In this document: in pieces, positions 26,072 to 33,852 of the stretch | How positions within the stretch are numbered: position 1 is the stretch's first letter | Layout of the letters: each line of letters begins with the position of its first letter | NCBI RefSeq assembly: GCF_001950325.1 | Contig: NZ_BDJL01000030.1 | Location: 1-64,000 of the forward strand | Reading direction: 5' to 3' | Source: Carboxydothermus islandicus | Lineage (GTDB): Bacteria; Bacillota; Z-2901; Carboxydothermales; Carboxydothermaceae | DNA length: 64,000 bases | The notes under the pieces: generated by a model | Seen by the model: only the letters and a program-made list of their open reading frames with translations | Told to the model about the DNA's origin: nothing | Database searches by the model: none | Position numbers and translations under genes: made by a program

Positions 26072-27157
26072 TTGTGGTTATTATTAAGAAAAAACAAAGC
26101 CTGGTTATTAATTTTGTTTTTTCTTACTTGTATCTTAAACCCAATGGCAGTTTACAATGGGGCAAAGTCCGGAGTGGACCTATGGCTGCAAATAATCATT
26201 CCTACCCTACTTCCGTTTTTCATAATAGCTGAACTTTTAAATAAAAATGATGTCTTTCTAATAGTTGGATCCTTTTTTGAGTTTATTTTAAGACCTCTTT
26301 TTAACGTTCCGGGAGTTGCAGCCTTACCAATTGTTATGGGATTTATGTCCGGCTTCCCGGTAGGCAGTATTGTGGTTGCAAACCTAAGGGAGCAAAAGTT
26401 AATCACCCGGGAAGAAGGAGAAAGACTTTTAGCGTTCACCAATAACGTAAGTCCCCTCTTTCTTATTTCCACCGTAGGTATAACCTTATTTAACAATCCT
26501 CTTTACGGTTCATTTTTGTTAATCGGCCATTACGGCGCCAGTATAACAATAGGTTTGATTTTGGGAATTGTTGCACGCAAAAAAAGAAAAATAAGTAAAT
26601 ACCCAAAATTCGTAATCACAAATTCTTCTTCCAACCATCCTTTCGGCAAAACCCTACAGGAGGCCATCGAAACAGCTTTTTATAAAATATCTTTAGTCGG
26701 GGGTTTTATTATCTTTTTTGCTGTTGTAATATCGTTAGCCGAAAATACTTTTTTACCAGGTTCCGGAATAATGACAGCTCTTTTTGCCGGTTTCTTAGAA
26801 ATTTCCAACGGAATAAAAAAAGTTGCGGAGTTAAACTTTACTCCGCTAACAAAGTTTATCTTAGCAAGTTTTATCTTAAGTTTTGGAGGAGTTTCAGTAA
26901 TGGCCCAAATTACTGCCTTAATTTCCAAAACCGACTTAACGGCAAAGCTTTACTTAAAAACACGACCTCTGCACGGTCTATTAAGCACCGGAATTTCAAC
27001 CCTGCTTTACTTTAAAGTTACCATGCCGGTTGCTACAGGACAAAATTCTCCAATTTTAAATTCCCCACAACTTTTTTCAATTTCAGTAGTTTTAGCTTTG
27101 GTATTTTATCTTTTCCTTCATTCTTTAAAAAAGCTTGCCAAAAAATTTATTTCTTAA
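26072..27157 (+). CDS. ylbJ: Sporulation integral membrane protein YlbJ
   Basis: YlbJ is a polytopic membrane protein made in the mother cell and needed for spore cortex in B. subtilis. The 361 residues show about eight hydrophobic segments and the family motifs IIPTLLPFFIIAELL, IVMGFMSGFPVGS, FTNNVSPLFLISTVG and FGGVSVMAQI. The start is TTG at 26072 with AGGAGTG upstream. It is the only plus-strand gene here, convergent with the next gene (11-base overlap). No clear sporulation-sigma promoter could be fixed. Confidence 0.9.
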   Translation: MWLLLRKNKAWLLILFFLTCILNPMAVYNGAKSGVDLWLQIIIPTLLPFFIIAELLNKNDVFLIVGSFFEFILRPLFNVPGVAALPIVMGFMSGFPVGSIVVANLREQKLITREEGERLLAFTNNVSPLFLISTVGITLFNNPLYGSFLLIGHYGASITIGLILGIVARKKRKISKYPKFVITNSSSNHPFGKTLQEAIETAFYKISLVGGFIIFFAVVISLAENTFLPGSGIMTALFAGFLEISNGIKKVAELNFTPLTKFILASFILSFGGVSVMAQITALISKTDLTAKLYLKTRPLHGLLSTGISTLLYFKVTMPVATGQNSPILNSPQLFSISVVLALVFYLFLHSLKKLAKKFIS

Positions 27158-27587
27158 GCTCCTCAAGCCCTTTTGTTATTTCCTGTAAAGCGGTATTTAA
27201 ATTTAAAGATAGCTTTTCCAAAACCTCTATCGCATACTGTCGCGCCCCCTGTTTTAATTCAAGAGCTGTACTATTTGCTTTTGCAATAATCTCTTTTGCT
27301 CTTTCCTCGGCAATTTTTATCATTTCCGATTCGCTTAACCACTTTTCCCCTTGCTGCTTTGCTTTTTCCAATATCTCCTCCGCCTCTATTTTAGCTTTGT
27401 TTAAAAGATTTTCCCGGGCTTCAAGAATTCCCTTAGCTTTACTTATTTCATCCGGCAAGATACTCCTTATTTTATCTATAAACATCAGAATTTGTTCCTC
27501 ATCCATTAAAACTTTTCCGGTTAAGGGAATTTTGGGACTATCAATTACTTTATCCTCAAACTCCTCTAATATTTTTAATATATCCAT
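27147..27587 (-). CDS. Coiled-coil protein, DivIVA/ATP-synthase-b-like
   Basis: The 146-residue protein is almost wholly charged and helical, with heptad-like stretches EAEEILEKAKQQGEKWL and IKIAEERAKEIIAKA, and has no cysteines, signal peptide or membrane segment. Such proteins are often labelled ATPase or ATP synthase subunit b by similarity of the coiled coil alone. It starts four bases after coaD ends. In clostridial genomes a similar gene sits between coaD and ylbJ. Function unknown. Confidence 0.75.
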   Translation of the reverse strand: MDILKILEEFEDKVIDSPKIPLTGKVLMDEEQILMFIDKIRSILPDEISKAKGILEARENLLNKAKIEAEEILEKAKQQGEKWLSESEMIKIAEERAKEIIAKANSTALELKQGARQYAIEVLEKLSLNLNTALQEITKGLEELKK

Positions 27588-27590
27588 TCA

Positions 27591-28079
27591 TTAACACCCT
27601 TCCTTCCGAAACTTTTCCCTTAATTTTAATTCGACATATTCAGGTACCAATCCTTTTAAACATCCTCCATACATAGCTACTTCCTTCACGGCACTTGAAC
27701 TTATAAACGAGTATTCTGCTCTGGTCATTAAAAAAATAGTCTCAACCCTCGGTACTAATTTTTTATTGGTTAACGCCATCATAAATTCATTTTCAAAATC
27801 CGAAATAGCTCTAAGTCCCCGAATTATAACCTGAGCGTTTTTGGCTTTTAAATAATTAACCGTTAAGCCATCAAAACTATCGATTTCAATATTAGGATAA
27901 AATTTTAACGTTTCCCGCAACATATCCAAGCGTTCTTCCAGGGTAAATAAAGGTTTCTTCAATGGATTTTTGGCAATAGCAACAATCAAGCGGTCAAAAA
28001 GCTCGGCGGCTCTTTCAATAATATCCAAATGCCCATTGGTTATTGGATCAAAACTACCCGGATAAACTGCTATGCGCAA
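27591..28079 (-). CDS. coaD: Phosphopantetheine adenylyltransferase
   Basis: CoaD makes dephospho-CoA from phosphopantetheine and ATP. The 162 residues contain YPGSFDPITNGHLDIIERA with the (T/N)GH nucleotide site, RGLRAISDFENEFMMALTNKKL, and the SFISSSAVKEV loop. The TTG start at 28079 follows GGGGAG and overlaps the rsmD end closely. The rsmD-coaD pairing is common. Confidence 0.96.
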   Translation of the reverse strand: MRIAVYPGSFDPITNGHLDIIERAAELFDRLIVAIAKNPLKKPLFTLEERLDMLRETLKFYPNIEIDSFDGLTVNYLKAKNAQVIIRGLRAISDFENEFMMALTNKKLVPRVETIFLMTRAEYSFISSSAVKEVAMYGGCLKGLVPEYVELKLREKFRKEGC

Positions 28080-28080
28080 A

Positions 28081-28635
28081 TCATTCTCCCCCTCGTTTTA
28101 ATTGATAAAAACCTATTAACGTACTCCCGTAAACCGCTTCCCTTATTAACACCAGTTTTTCATGGCTAATATTTAAACCAATTTTTTTTGCCGTCTCAAC
28201 CACGATAAGACCATTTTCCTTAAGCAACCCTAATTGCAAAATAGTCAATACCGCCCTTTCTTCAAAACCATGCCCGTAGGGCGGGTCCAAAAATATCAAA
28301 TTAAACTTTTCATTAATTTTAGGTAAAACTTTAAAAATATCCCCTAAAACAGCTTTTGCCCGGTCCCCATAGCCTAAATTTTCAATATTTCGGCGCAAAC
28401 AGCTAAAAGCTTCTCTATCGGCTTCAATAAAATAAGAAAACTTAGCCCCCCGACTTAATGCTTCCAATCCAAGGTTCCCCGTTCCAGCAAAGCCATCAAG
28501 GACCACCGCATCTATTACCCTATATCCTAAAATATTAAACATCGCTTCTTTAACCCGGTCCGAAGTTGGTCTGGTTTTTAAGCCTTTAGGTGCAATTAAT
28601 TTTCTACCACGGGCTTCTCCTGTTATTATCCGCAT
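28081..28635 (-). CDS. rsmD: 16S rRNA (guanine966-N2)-methyltransferase
   Basis: RsmD methylates G966 of 16S rRNA. The 184 residues show RIITGEARGRKL at the start, the SAM loop VLDGFAGTGNLGLEALSRGA (about 45-64) and the catalytic LIFLDPPYGHGFE. ATG follows GGTGAT. Confidence 0.95.
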   Translation of the reverse strand: MRIITGEARGRKLIAPKGLKTRPTSDRVKEAMFNILGYRVIDAVVLDGFAGTGNLGLEALSRGAKFSYFIEADREAFSCLRRNIENLGYGDRAKAVLGDIFKVLPKINEKFNLIFLDPPYGHGFEERAVLTILQLGLLKENGLIVVETAKKIGLNISHEKLVLIREAVYGSTLIGFYQLKRGGE

Positions 28636-28653
28636 TTTTTATCACCAGCAATG

Positions 28654-28780
28654 TATAATTTTAAAGTAAAGCGGAAATACTACCTAATGCTCCGGAAGAG
28701 AGCAAATTCTATACACCCTCCCCCATTTGCTCTTCCTCCGGTTTCTCCTCTCTTTGCTGGCGTAATGCCAGCATTTTTTT
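28654..28780 (+). ncRNA. Candidate small RNA with C-rich loop and its own terminator
   Basis: A perfect TATAAT (28654-28659) with no convincing -35 is followed by a long imperfect hairpin: CCGG, GAG and AGCAAAT (28692-28707) pair with ATTTGCT and CTTCCTCCGG (28725-28741). The 17-base loop holds CACCCTCCCCC (28714-28724). A separate hairpin with arms GCTGGC and GCCAGC (28756-28772) then leads into eight T. No plus-strand gene precedes it, so the plus-strand terminator needs another explanation; a short RNA of about 110 bases fits. C-rich loops in Firmicute sRNAs pair with Shine-Dalgarno sequences. This is inference from structure only. Confidence 0.45.
28756..28780 (+). terminator. Rho-independent terminator on the plus strand
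   Basis: GCTGGC and GCCAGC flank a 5-base loop, followed by ATTTTTTTT. The T run exists only on the plus strand. The minus-strand gene at 28780-29427 ends within it but would have no T tail. Confidence 0.7.
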
Positions 28781-29427
28781 TAAAGGTACTGTAAAATATC
28801 TTTTATTTTTATTTCATAATTTTCTTTTTTCCAAAAAATATTCCTGGGATAATAACTTACATTTAGTTTTGGTTTTACTGCATGGGTCCAGTAAGGTGTT
28901 ACACCAAACTCCCTCAAATATAATAAATATTCCCGGACCAAAGCATCCTCTCCTAAATTAACAACTGCCATACGTATTGTCTCCGTTTCCTCGGTAGTAG
29001 GAATACAATAAAAACTGCGGCAAACAAAAGGCCGAAAGGCATAAATTTCACATTTTCTATCTTCTTCATTTAAAAATACGCAAGCTCCATTTTCTCTTCT
29101 TTTTAAAATTATATCAATTTCCCAACCTTTAATAAATATTTCAGTATAATCCCGTAAAAAATGATAAAGGTCAATATTTTGTCCATTTTTTTTCCCTAAT
29201 CCTTTTCGAAGCATAATAACATCAACATTGGTTAAGGGAATTCTTTCATAACAACATTTCACACAGTTAAGACAAGTTTTGGTTCCTGCTTCCCGGAAAT
29301 ATTCCCCTGCTTCCACAAGGTTTTCCACCGCTTTAAGATAGTCGTTAACCGTAGCATCGGGATCTATTTTTAAAGCGTACCCTCTTAAATTGGCAATAAT
29401 TTTTGCGATAATTTCCACTTTTTGCAA
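28780..29427 (-). CDS. YkgJ-family cysteine-cluster protein
   Basis: The 215-residue protein carries the cysteine pattern of the YkgJ family (putative zinc or iron chelators): CLNCVKCCYERIPL (about 55-68) and CVFLNEEDRKCEIYAFRPFVCRSFYC (about 116-141). The family function is not established. The start is TTG at 29427 with GGGAGG nine bases upstream. It is divergent from gpr, with about 60 bases between them that should hold both promoters. Confidence 0.8.
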   Translation of the reverse strand: MQKVEIIAKIIANLRGYALKIDPDATVNDYLKAVENLVEAGEYFREAGTKTCLNCVKCCYERIPLTNVDVIMLRKGLGKKNGQNIDLYHFLRDYTEIFIKGWEIDIILKRRENGACVFLNEEDRKCEIYAFRPFVCRSFYCIPTTEETETIRMAVVNLGEDALVREYLLYLREFGVTPYWTHAVKPKLNVSYYPRNIFWKKENYEIKIKDILQYL

Positions 29428-29490
29428 GAGACTTTTCCTCCCTTATAAAATTTCTTCCTTTGACATACACTACTCGCTGAGGTGATAATT

Positions 29491-30474
29491 TTGGCAATCA
29501 TGGAGCTTTTTAATACTTTAGGTGTAACAATTGACATGGCCGTTGAAGCCCACGAATTATTAAGAGGTGAAGCGGGAGTTGAAATTCCCGGAGTTAAAGT
29601 GGTTAAAGATAAAAAGGAAAACTATGAAATAACCAAAGTTGAAATTCTAAACGAGCAGGGTGCAGCTCACTTGCAAAAACCCATCGGAAATTATATTACA
29701 ATTGATGCCCCGGTACTTCGAAGCCAGAACAAATCCGTCCAGAAAGAAATTATGTTAGCACTGGCAAATATTTTAAAAACAATGGTACCAGTAAATAATG
29801 AGCAACCCATTTTAATAGTAGGGCTTGGAAACTGGCACGCCACCCCCGACGCTTTGGGCCCAAAAGTGGTAGACTATATTTTCGTTACACGCCATTTGTT
29901 CAACTTAAAACATGAAACGCTGACCAAGGGTTTTAAAAATGTTGCAGCTATCTCCCCCGGAGTTTTGGGTATTACAGGAATTGAAACGGTAGAAATTATT
30001 CAAGGCGTTGTTGAAAAAATCAATCCTTCTTTTATAATTGCCGTAGATGCTTTAGCTGCCGCCAAGGTAGAAAGAATTTGTGCTTCTATTCAAATTGCCG
30101 ATACAGGAATAAATCCCGGCTCAGGAATCGGGAACCAACGTCCAGGATTAAATCGTGAAGTTTTGGGAATTCCGGTAATCGCTGTTGGCTGCCCAACGGT
30201 GGTTAACGCAGCTATTATCGCCAAAAATACCCTCGAAATGTTTTTAGAGAAATTTAGTTCATCAAAACAATTTTACCAATTTTTAAAAGCCAAGCAAGCG
30301 GGTATAATTACCCTGGTCCGGGAAGTTTTAGAGCCATTTTCCAATAATCTAACGGTAACGCCAAAAGAAATTGATTTTTTACTGTTAAATCTTGCTAAGG
30401 TAATTGCCGGAGGCATCACCATGGCTTTGCACGAAAACGTCCAACCGGAAAATGTGGAAATGTACTTAAATTAA
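29491..30474 (+). CDS. gpr: Germination protease (spore protease) GPR
   Basis: GPR is made in the forespore as a zymogen and degrades SASPs at germination. The 327 residues show the auto-processing site TID/MAVEAHELL, giving a 15-residue prosegment (cleavage after D15), and aspartates in GNWHATPDALGPKVV and IAVDALAAAKV typical of this aspartate protease family. PGSGIGNQRPGLN is also conserved. TTG at 29491 is preferred because GAGGTG ends six bases upstream; GTG at 29482 overlaps that site. CATACAC at 29464 could be part of a forespore (sigma-G) promoter but is not a clean match. Its likely substrates are encoded convergently at 30515-30946. Confidence 0.93.
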   Translation: MAIMELFNTLGVTIDMAVEAHELLRGEAGVEIPGVKVVKDKKENYEITKVEILNEQGAAHLQKPIGNYITIDAPVLRSQNKSVQKEIMLALANILKTMVPVNNEQPILIVGLGNWHATPDALGPKVVDYIFVTRHLFNLKHETLTKGFKNVAAISPGVLGITGIETVEIIQGVVEKINPSFIIAVDALAAAKVERICASIQIADTGINPGSGIGNQRPGLNREVLGIPVIAVGCPTVVNAAIIAKNTLEMFLEKFSSSKQFYQFLKAKQAGIITLVREVLEPFSNNLTVTPKEIDFLLLNLAKVIAGGITMALHENVQPENVEMYLN

Positions 30475-30475
30475 A

Positions 30476-30503
30476 GGGGCAGAAGGTCAACCCCCTCTGC
30501 CCC
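30476..30503. terminator. Hairpin between gpr and the SASP genes
   Basis: GGGGCAGA (30476-30483) pairs with TCTGCCCC (30496-30503), extended by GG/CC. The T-rich side (TTTAATTTAA) lies on the minus strand, so it best terminates the SASP transcript; it may also stop gpr. Confidence 0.65.
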
Positions 30504-30514
30504 ACGAAAGCTAT

Positions 30515-30718
30515 TTAGACTTTTCCAGAAAGCTGTTGCTCCGCTTGCTGAATTAACTTTTTAACCATATTACCTCCTAATTTACCCCATTGCTTTGCCG
30601 GAATGTCGCCACCATATTGTCCCGGTTGAACGTTAACTCCAACTTCCCGGGCAGTTTCCCATTTTAATTGTTCTAATGCTTGCTTGGCTTGAGGTACTAC
30701 TACTTCATTACGGGCCAT
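30515..30718 (-). CDS. Alpha/beta-type small acid-soluble spore protein (copy 1)
   Basis: SASPs coat spore DNA and protect it from UV and heat. The 67 residues have the N-terminal VVVPQAKQALEQLKWE helix and the C-terminal GKLGGNMVKKLIQQAEQQL helix of the family. The expected GPR cleavage sequence reads WETAREVGVN, with Thr where most family members have Ile after the Glu. It is a tandem duplicate of the next gene, 15 bases upstream. Confidence 0.93.
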   Translation of the reverse strand: MARNEVVVPQAKQALEQLKWETAREVGVNVQPGQYGGDIPAKQWGKLGGNMVKKLIQQAEQQLSGKV

Positions 30719-30733
30719 TTTTATTCCTCCTTT

Positions 30734-30946
30734 TTAGGTAGTAGGATATTGACCACTTAACTGGGATTCCGCTTGCTGAATTAACTTTTTAACCATATTG
30801 CCCCCTAATTTACCCCATTGTTTTGCCGGAATGTCGCCACCATATTGTCCCGGTTGAATATTAAGCCCTACTTCCCGAGCAGTTTCCCACTTGAACTGCT
30901 CTAAAGCTTGTTTGGCCTGAGGTACTATAATTTCATTCCGAGGCAC
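30734..30946 (-). CDS. Alpha/beta-type small acid-soluble spore protein (copy 2)
   Basis: The 70-residue protein is nearly identical to copy 1 over PQAKQALEQ, KWETAREVG and QPGQYGGDIPAKQWGKLGG, with a few substitutions and a longer C-terminal tail (GQYPTT). GTG at 30946 is preferred: AAGGAGGT is seven bases upstream and the product then starts like copy 1 (PRNEIIVPQ vs ARNEVVVPQ). An in-frame GTG at 30955 lies inside the Shine-Dalgarno. Confidence 0.92.
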   Translation of the reverse strand: MPRNEIIVPQAKQALEQFKWETAREVGLNIQPGQYGGDIPAKQWGKLGGNMVKKLIQQAESQLSGQYPTT

Positions 30947-31015
30947 CTTTATCACCTCCTTTTTTAGATTGGTACTCTTATTTTTTCTCGGTTAATTTTT
31001 TTTATGCGAGTAAGA

Positions 31016-31168
31016 TTAATCCTTAACTGGTATGTTACTTACATTTTCGTTATTTTTTGTTTTTAAAATAATTTTATTTACATCAACCCCGACTTCATTG
31101 GCCAACTCAAACATAAACTGCTGGTGTTCGGGAGTAAGTTGAAAATTCTTTTTAACCTTCTTCGGCAT
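31016..31168 (-). CDS. Unrecognised 50-residue protein with a GPR-like cleavage motif
   Basis: A 50-codon frame starts at ATG 31168 with GAGGAGGTG upstream, a strong site that argues for a real gene. The product is lysine-rich at the N terminus (PKKVKKNFQLTPEHQQ) and contains FMFELANEVGVDV (18-30), which matches the SASP site cut by germination protease (aromatic-Glu, then Ile/Leu-Ala-Asn/Ser-Glu-x-Gly) more closely than the two SASPs next to it. The C-terminal DNA-binding half of SASPs is missing. It may be transcribed with the SASP genes, 69 bases upstream of copy 2. Function unknown. Confidence 0.65.
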   Translation of the reverse strand: MPKKVKKNFQLTPEHQQFMFELANEVGVDVNKIILKTKNNENVSNIPVKD

Positions 31169-31299
31169 TTTTTCACCTCCTCTTTAAAATTATTTTTTAT
31201 TTAGAACCAATGCTTTATAACAAAGGAACAAAATTTTTAGCAGTATTATTATTTGTAAATTTGGTAAAAATAAAAAAAAAATTTCGGGAGGAATAAAAA

Positions 31300-31428
31300 A
31301 TGAAAGAAAAAAAGACATTTAACCTGTACCGCGACGTTTATTTACTGGATGACAAATTTTTTACTGAAGTTAACAGAAATGAAGAGAAGAAGAAAAACTT
31401 GGAGCAGGAAAAAAGGCAGACCAAGTAG
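31300..31428 (+). CDS. Unrecognised 42-residue charged protein
   Basis: ATG at 31300 follows CGGGAGGA with seven-base spacing. The 42 residues (starting MKEKKTFNLYRDVYLLDD) end in a run of Lys, Glu and Arg. The stop codon lies in the loop of a strong terminator hairpin, so the gene has its own ribosome-binding site and terminator. I do not recognise it. It is divergent from the 50-residue gene, in the spore-gene cluster. Confidence 0.6.
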   Translation: MKEKKTFNLYRDVYLLDDKFFTEVNRNEEKKKNLEQEKRQTK

Positions 31429-31441
31429 CGGTCTGCCTTTT
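31411..31441. terminator. Bidirectional terminator between the 42-residue gene and recG
   Basis: AAAAGGCAGACC (31411-31422) pairs with GGTCTGCCTTTT (31430-31441) around a 7-base loop, with T runs available on both strands. It overlaps the last codons of the small gene and the recG stop codon. Confidence 0.88.
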
Positions 31442-33473
31442 AATTTTTCTGAAACATGTTAATTTTATCCCCATATTTCTCCAAAGCAAGGGTAATAAGC
31501 GCACGATGATTTTCCTTATTGGTTAAGATCTCATCTGCTTCCTTTTTAGCTAAAAATAACAGGGCTTGATCGCGCACAATATCGGCAAGTTTAAATTCCC
31601 AGGCCCCTGACTGACGGGTTCCACTAAGCTCTCCCGGCCCTCTTAATTTTAAATCTTCCTCTGCAATTTTAAAGCCATCATTGTATTTTTCCATAATTTT
31701 CATCCGAAAAATGCCTTCCTGATTTTTGGGATTTCCCAAAAGAAAACAGTACGATTGATGCTCACCCCGGCCTACCCGACCGCGAATTTGATGAAGCTGG
31801 GCTAAACCAAAACGCCAGGCATCCTCTATAATAATAACATTGGCATTGGGAACATCAACTCCCACTTCAATTACCGTCGTCGAAACCAAGATTTGAATTT
31901 TATTTTTCCGGAAGTTTTCCATTACCTCTTCTTTTTTCGCAGGTTTTAACCTTCCGTGCATTAAACCCCACTTAAATTGGGGAAATTTTTTAGAAAGCTT
32001 TTCGTAAAGCTTAGTTACTGCCTCTACTTGAAGCTTTTCCGATTCTTCAACCAGGGGACAAACCACATACCCCTGGCGTCCTTCAGCAACTTGCTTTAAT
32101 AAAAAGGCGTAGGCCTTACCTTTATCCTGAGAAGAAAGCCAATAGGTTTTAATCGGTTTTCTCCCCGCAGGTAAAGCATCAACAATAGAAATATCCAAAT
32201 CACCGTACAAAGTTAAAGCAAGCGTACGGGGAATAGGAGTGGCCGACATAACTAACTGGTTAACGTATAACCCCTTATCCACAAGACTACTTCGTTGTTC
32301 CACTCCAAAGCGGTGCTGTTCATCGATCACCGCCAGCCCTAAATTATAAAAAATAACAGCTTCCTGAATCAACGCATGAGTTCCAATTATTACATCCGCA
32401 TACCCATTTTTTATGGCAGCATAAACTGCTTCTTTCTTGCCCGGAGATAAACTCCCCGAAAGTAAAACCACCTTTATCCCGAGAGGAGCAAAAAGATGGT
32501 TTAAGTTCAAATAATGCTGTTCCGCTAAGATTTCAGTAGGAGCCATTAAAGCCCCTTGAAACCCCGCTTCCACTGCTTTAACCAGAGCAAGGGCAGCTAA
32601 AATAGTTTTACCGCTCCCCACATCTCCCTGAACCAAGCGATTCATTGGTTTTTTAGCAGCTAAATCTTCTTTTATTTCTCTCCAAACCTTCTCCTGGGCT
32701 GAAGTAAGTTTAAAAGGGAGTGAATCAATAAATTTTTTCTCTAACTCACCACTTCCTGCAATTACAATCCCGGGTTTTTTCTGATAATTTTCTTTATATA
32801 GTCCAATGGCCAGGAAAAATAAGAGAAATTCCTCAAAAACCATTCGGCGCCGGGCTATTTCTGACTGTTCGCTGCTTTCCGGAAAATGTAAATTCATTAA
32901 AGCTTGCTTAAGGTCTGGCAAACTATATTTCCTTAAAATCTCCTCCGGTAAAGGCTCGGTTATTTCCGTAAGATATTTGTCAAGGGCATTTTTAATTAAC
33001 TGGCGAAATGTTTTAGGGGAAAGGTTTTCCGTTAACGGATAAATCGGTACTAAACGATTGGTATGGAGTAATTCTTTATCCCAAAATTCATACTCGTAAA
33101 CATAAATATTGGTTTCGAAAAATCTCTTTTCAACTTTTCCGTAAAAATAAACTTTTTTTCCTTTAACAAAAACATTTTTTAAATAAGACTGGTTAAAAAA
33201 ACAACCATAGGCGATACCGGAACCATCGTTAATCCCAACTTTTAATATTTTTAACTTGTCCCTGGGTATTACTTCTTTAACCTCAACGATTGTTCCTAAT
33301 ACCGTTGTCACTTCATCATTAATTAATTCGTTAATTTTTTTTAAAGAACTGCGGTCCTCATAACGTTTCGGAAAGTAGTAAATTAAATCTTTTACCGTCT
33401 CAATTTTTAACTTTTGCAAAAGTTTAGCTTTTTGTGGCCCTACGCCTTTTAAATACTGAACCGGAATATCCAT
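31440..33473 (-). CDS. recG: ATP-dependent DNA helicase RecG
   Basis: RecG reverses stalled forks and processes branched DNA. The 677 residues have an N-terminal wedge/OB region (VQYLKGVGPQKAKLLQKL near the start) and helicase motifs GDVGSGKTILAALAL (I), DEQHRFGV (II), MSATPIPRTLAL (III), QIRGRVGRGEHQSYC (VI). ATG at 33473 with AAGGAG eight bases upstream is chosen over an ATG six codons earlier. Confidence 0.96.
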   Translation of the reverse strand: MDIPVQYLKGVGPQKAKLLQKLKIETVKDLIYYFPKRYEDRSSLKKINELINDEVTTVLGTIVEVKEVIPRDKLKILKVGINDGSGIAYGCFFNQSYLKNVFVKGKKVYFYGKVEKRFFETNIYVYEYEFWDKELLHTNRLVPIYPLTENLSPKTFRQLIKNALDKYLTEITEPLPEEILRKYSLPDLKQALMNLHFPESSEQSEIARRRMVFEEFLLFFLAIGLYKENYQKKPGIVIAGSGELEKKFIDSLPFKLTSAQEKVWREIKEDLAAKKPMNRLVQGDVGSGKTILAALALVKAVEAGFQGALMAPTEILAEQHYLNLNHLFAPLGIKVVLLSGSLSPGKKEAVYAAIKNGYADVIIGTHALIQEAVIFYNLGLAVIDEQHRFGVEQRSSLVDKGLYVNQLVMSATPIPRTLALTLYGDLDISIVDALPAGRKPIKTYWLSSQDKGKAYAFLLKQVAEGRQGYVVCPLVEESEKLQVEAVTKLYEKLSKKFPQFKWGLMHGRLKPAKKEEVMENFRKNKIQILVSTTVIEVGVDVPNANVIIIEDAWRFGLAQLHQIRGRVGRGEHQSYCFLLGNPKNQEGIFRMKIMEKYNDGFKIAEEDLKLRGPGELSGTRQSGAWEFKLADIVRDQALLFLAKKEADEILTNKENHRALITLALEKYGDKINMFQKN

Positions 33474-33608
33474 AGCAAATCTCCTTATCATTACTCTTTG
33501 CGCTTTTTCTCTAGTGTTAATTTTCCATTGCCCCTTGCAAAACCTTTATCTTTTTGATATCTTTTACATGTATATATTTTAGCATAGAGAAAGCAGGAGG
33601 TGTATTTT

Positions 33609-33797
33609 ATGGCCAAGGTTTGTGAAATCTGCGGGAAAGGCGTCGTTTACGGTCATCAAATCAGCCATTCGAATATTCATACTAAAAGAAAATGGCTTCC
33701 CAATTTACAAAGAGTACGAGCTGTTGTTAATGGGACCTCAAAAAGAATTACCGTTTGCACTACCTGCCTGAAATCAGGTAAAGTGCAAAGAGCATAA
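33609..33797 (+). CDS. rpmB: 50S ribosomal protein L28 (zinc-ribbon form)
   Basis: The 62-residue protein begins AKVCEICGKGVVYGHQISHS and ends with TVCTTCLKSGKVQRA. The two Cys pairs (CEIC and CTTC) are the zinc-binding version of L28. ATG at 33609 follows AGGAGGTG with eight-base spacing; a GTG nine bases earlier lies in the Shine-Dalgarno. The gene is monocistronic, with its own terminator. Confidence 0.95.
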   Translation: MAKVCEICGKGVVYGHQISHSNIHTKRKWLPNLQRVRAVVNGTSKRITVCTTCLKSGKVQRA

Positions 33798-33802
33798 ATA
33801 AA

Positions 33803-33828
33803 AGTCGTGCAAAAGCACGGCTTTTTTC
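33803..33828. terminator. Terminator between rpmB and hslO
   Basis: AGTCGTGC (33803-33810) and GCACGGCT (33815-33822) form a stem over an AAAA loop, followed by six T on the plus strand; the flanking A run also provides T on the minus strand, so it can serve hslO as well. Confidence 0.9.
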
Positions 33829-33852
33829 TTAAAAAAAACACCATAATTGGCA

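Noticed and set aside
28709-28726. Minus-strand five-codon ORF (ATG to TAG) preceded by GGAGGA upstream of rsmD
   Set aside because: It fits a leader peptide by eye but is short enough to be chance, and no attenuator follows on that strand.
33554-33582. TTGATA and AT-rich -10-like sequence before rpmB
   Set aside because: Spacings of 13 or 17 give either the wrong distance or a poor -10, so no promoter was assigned.
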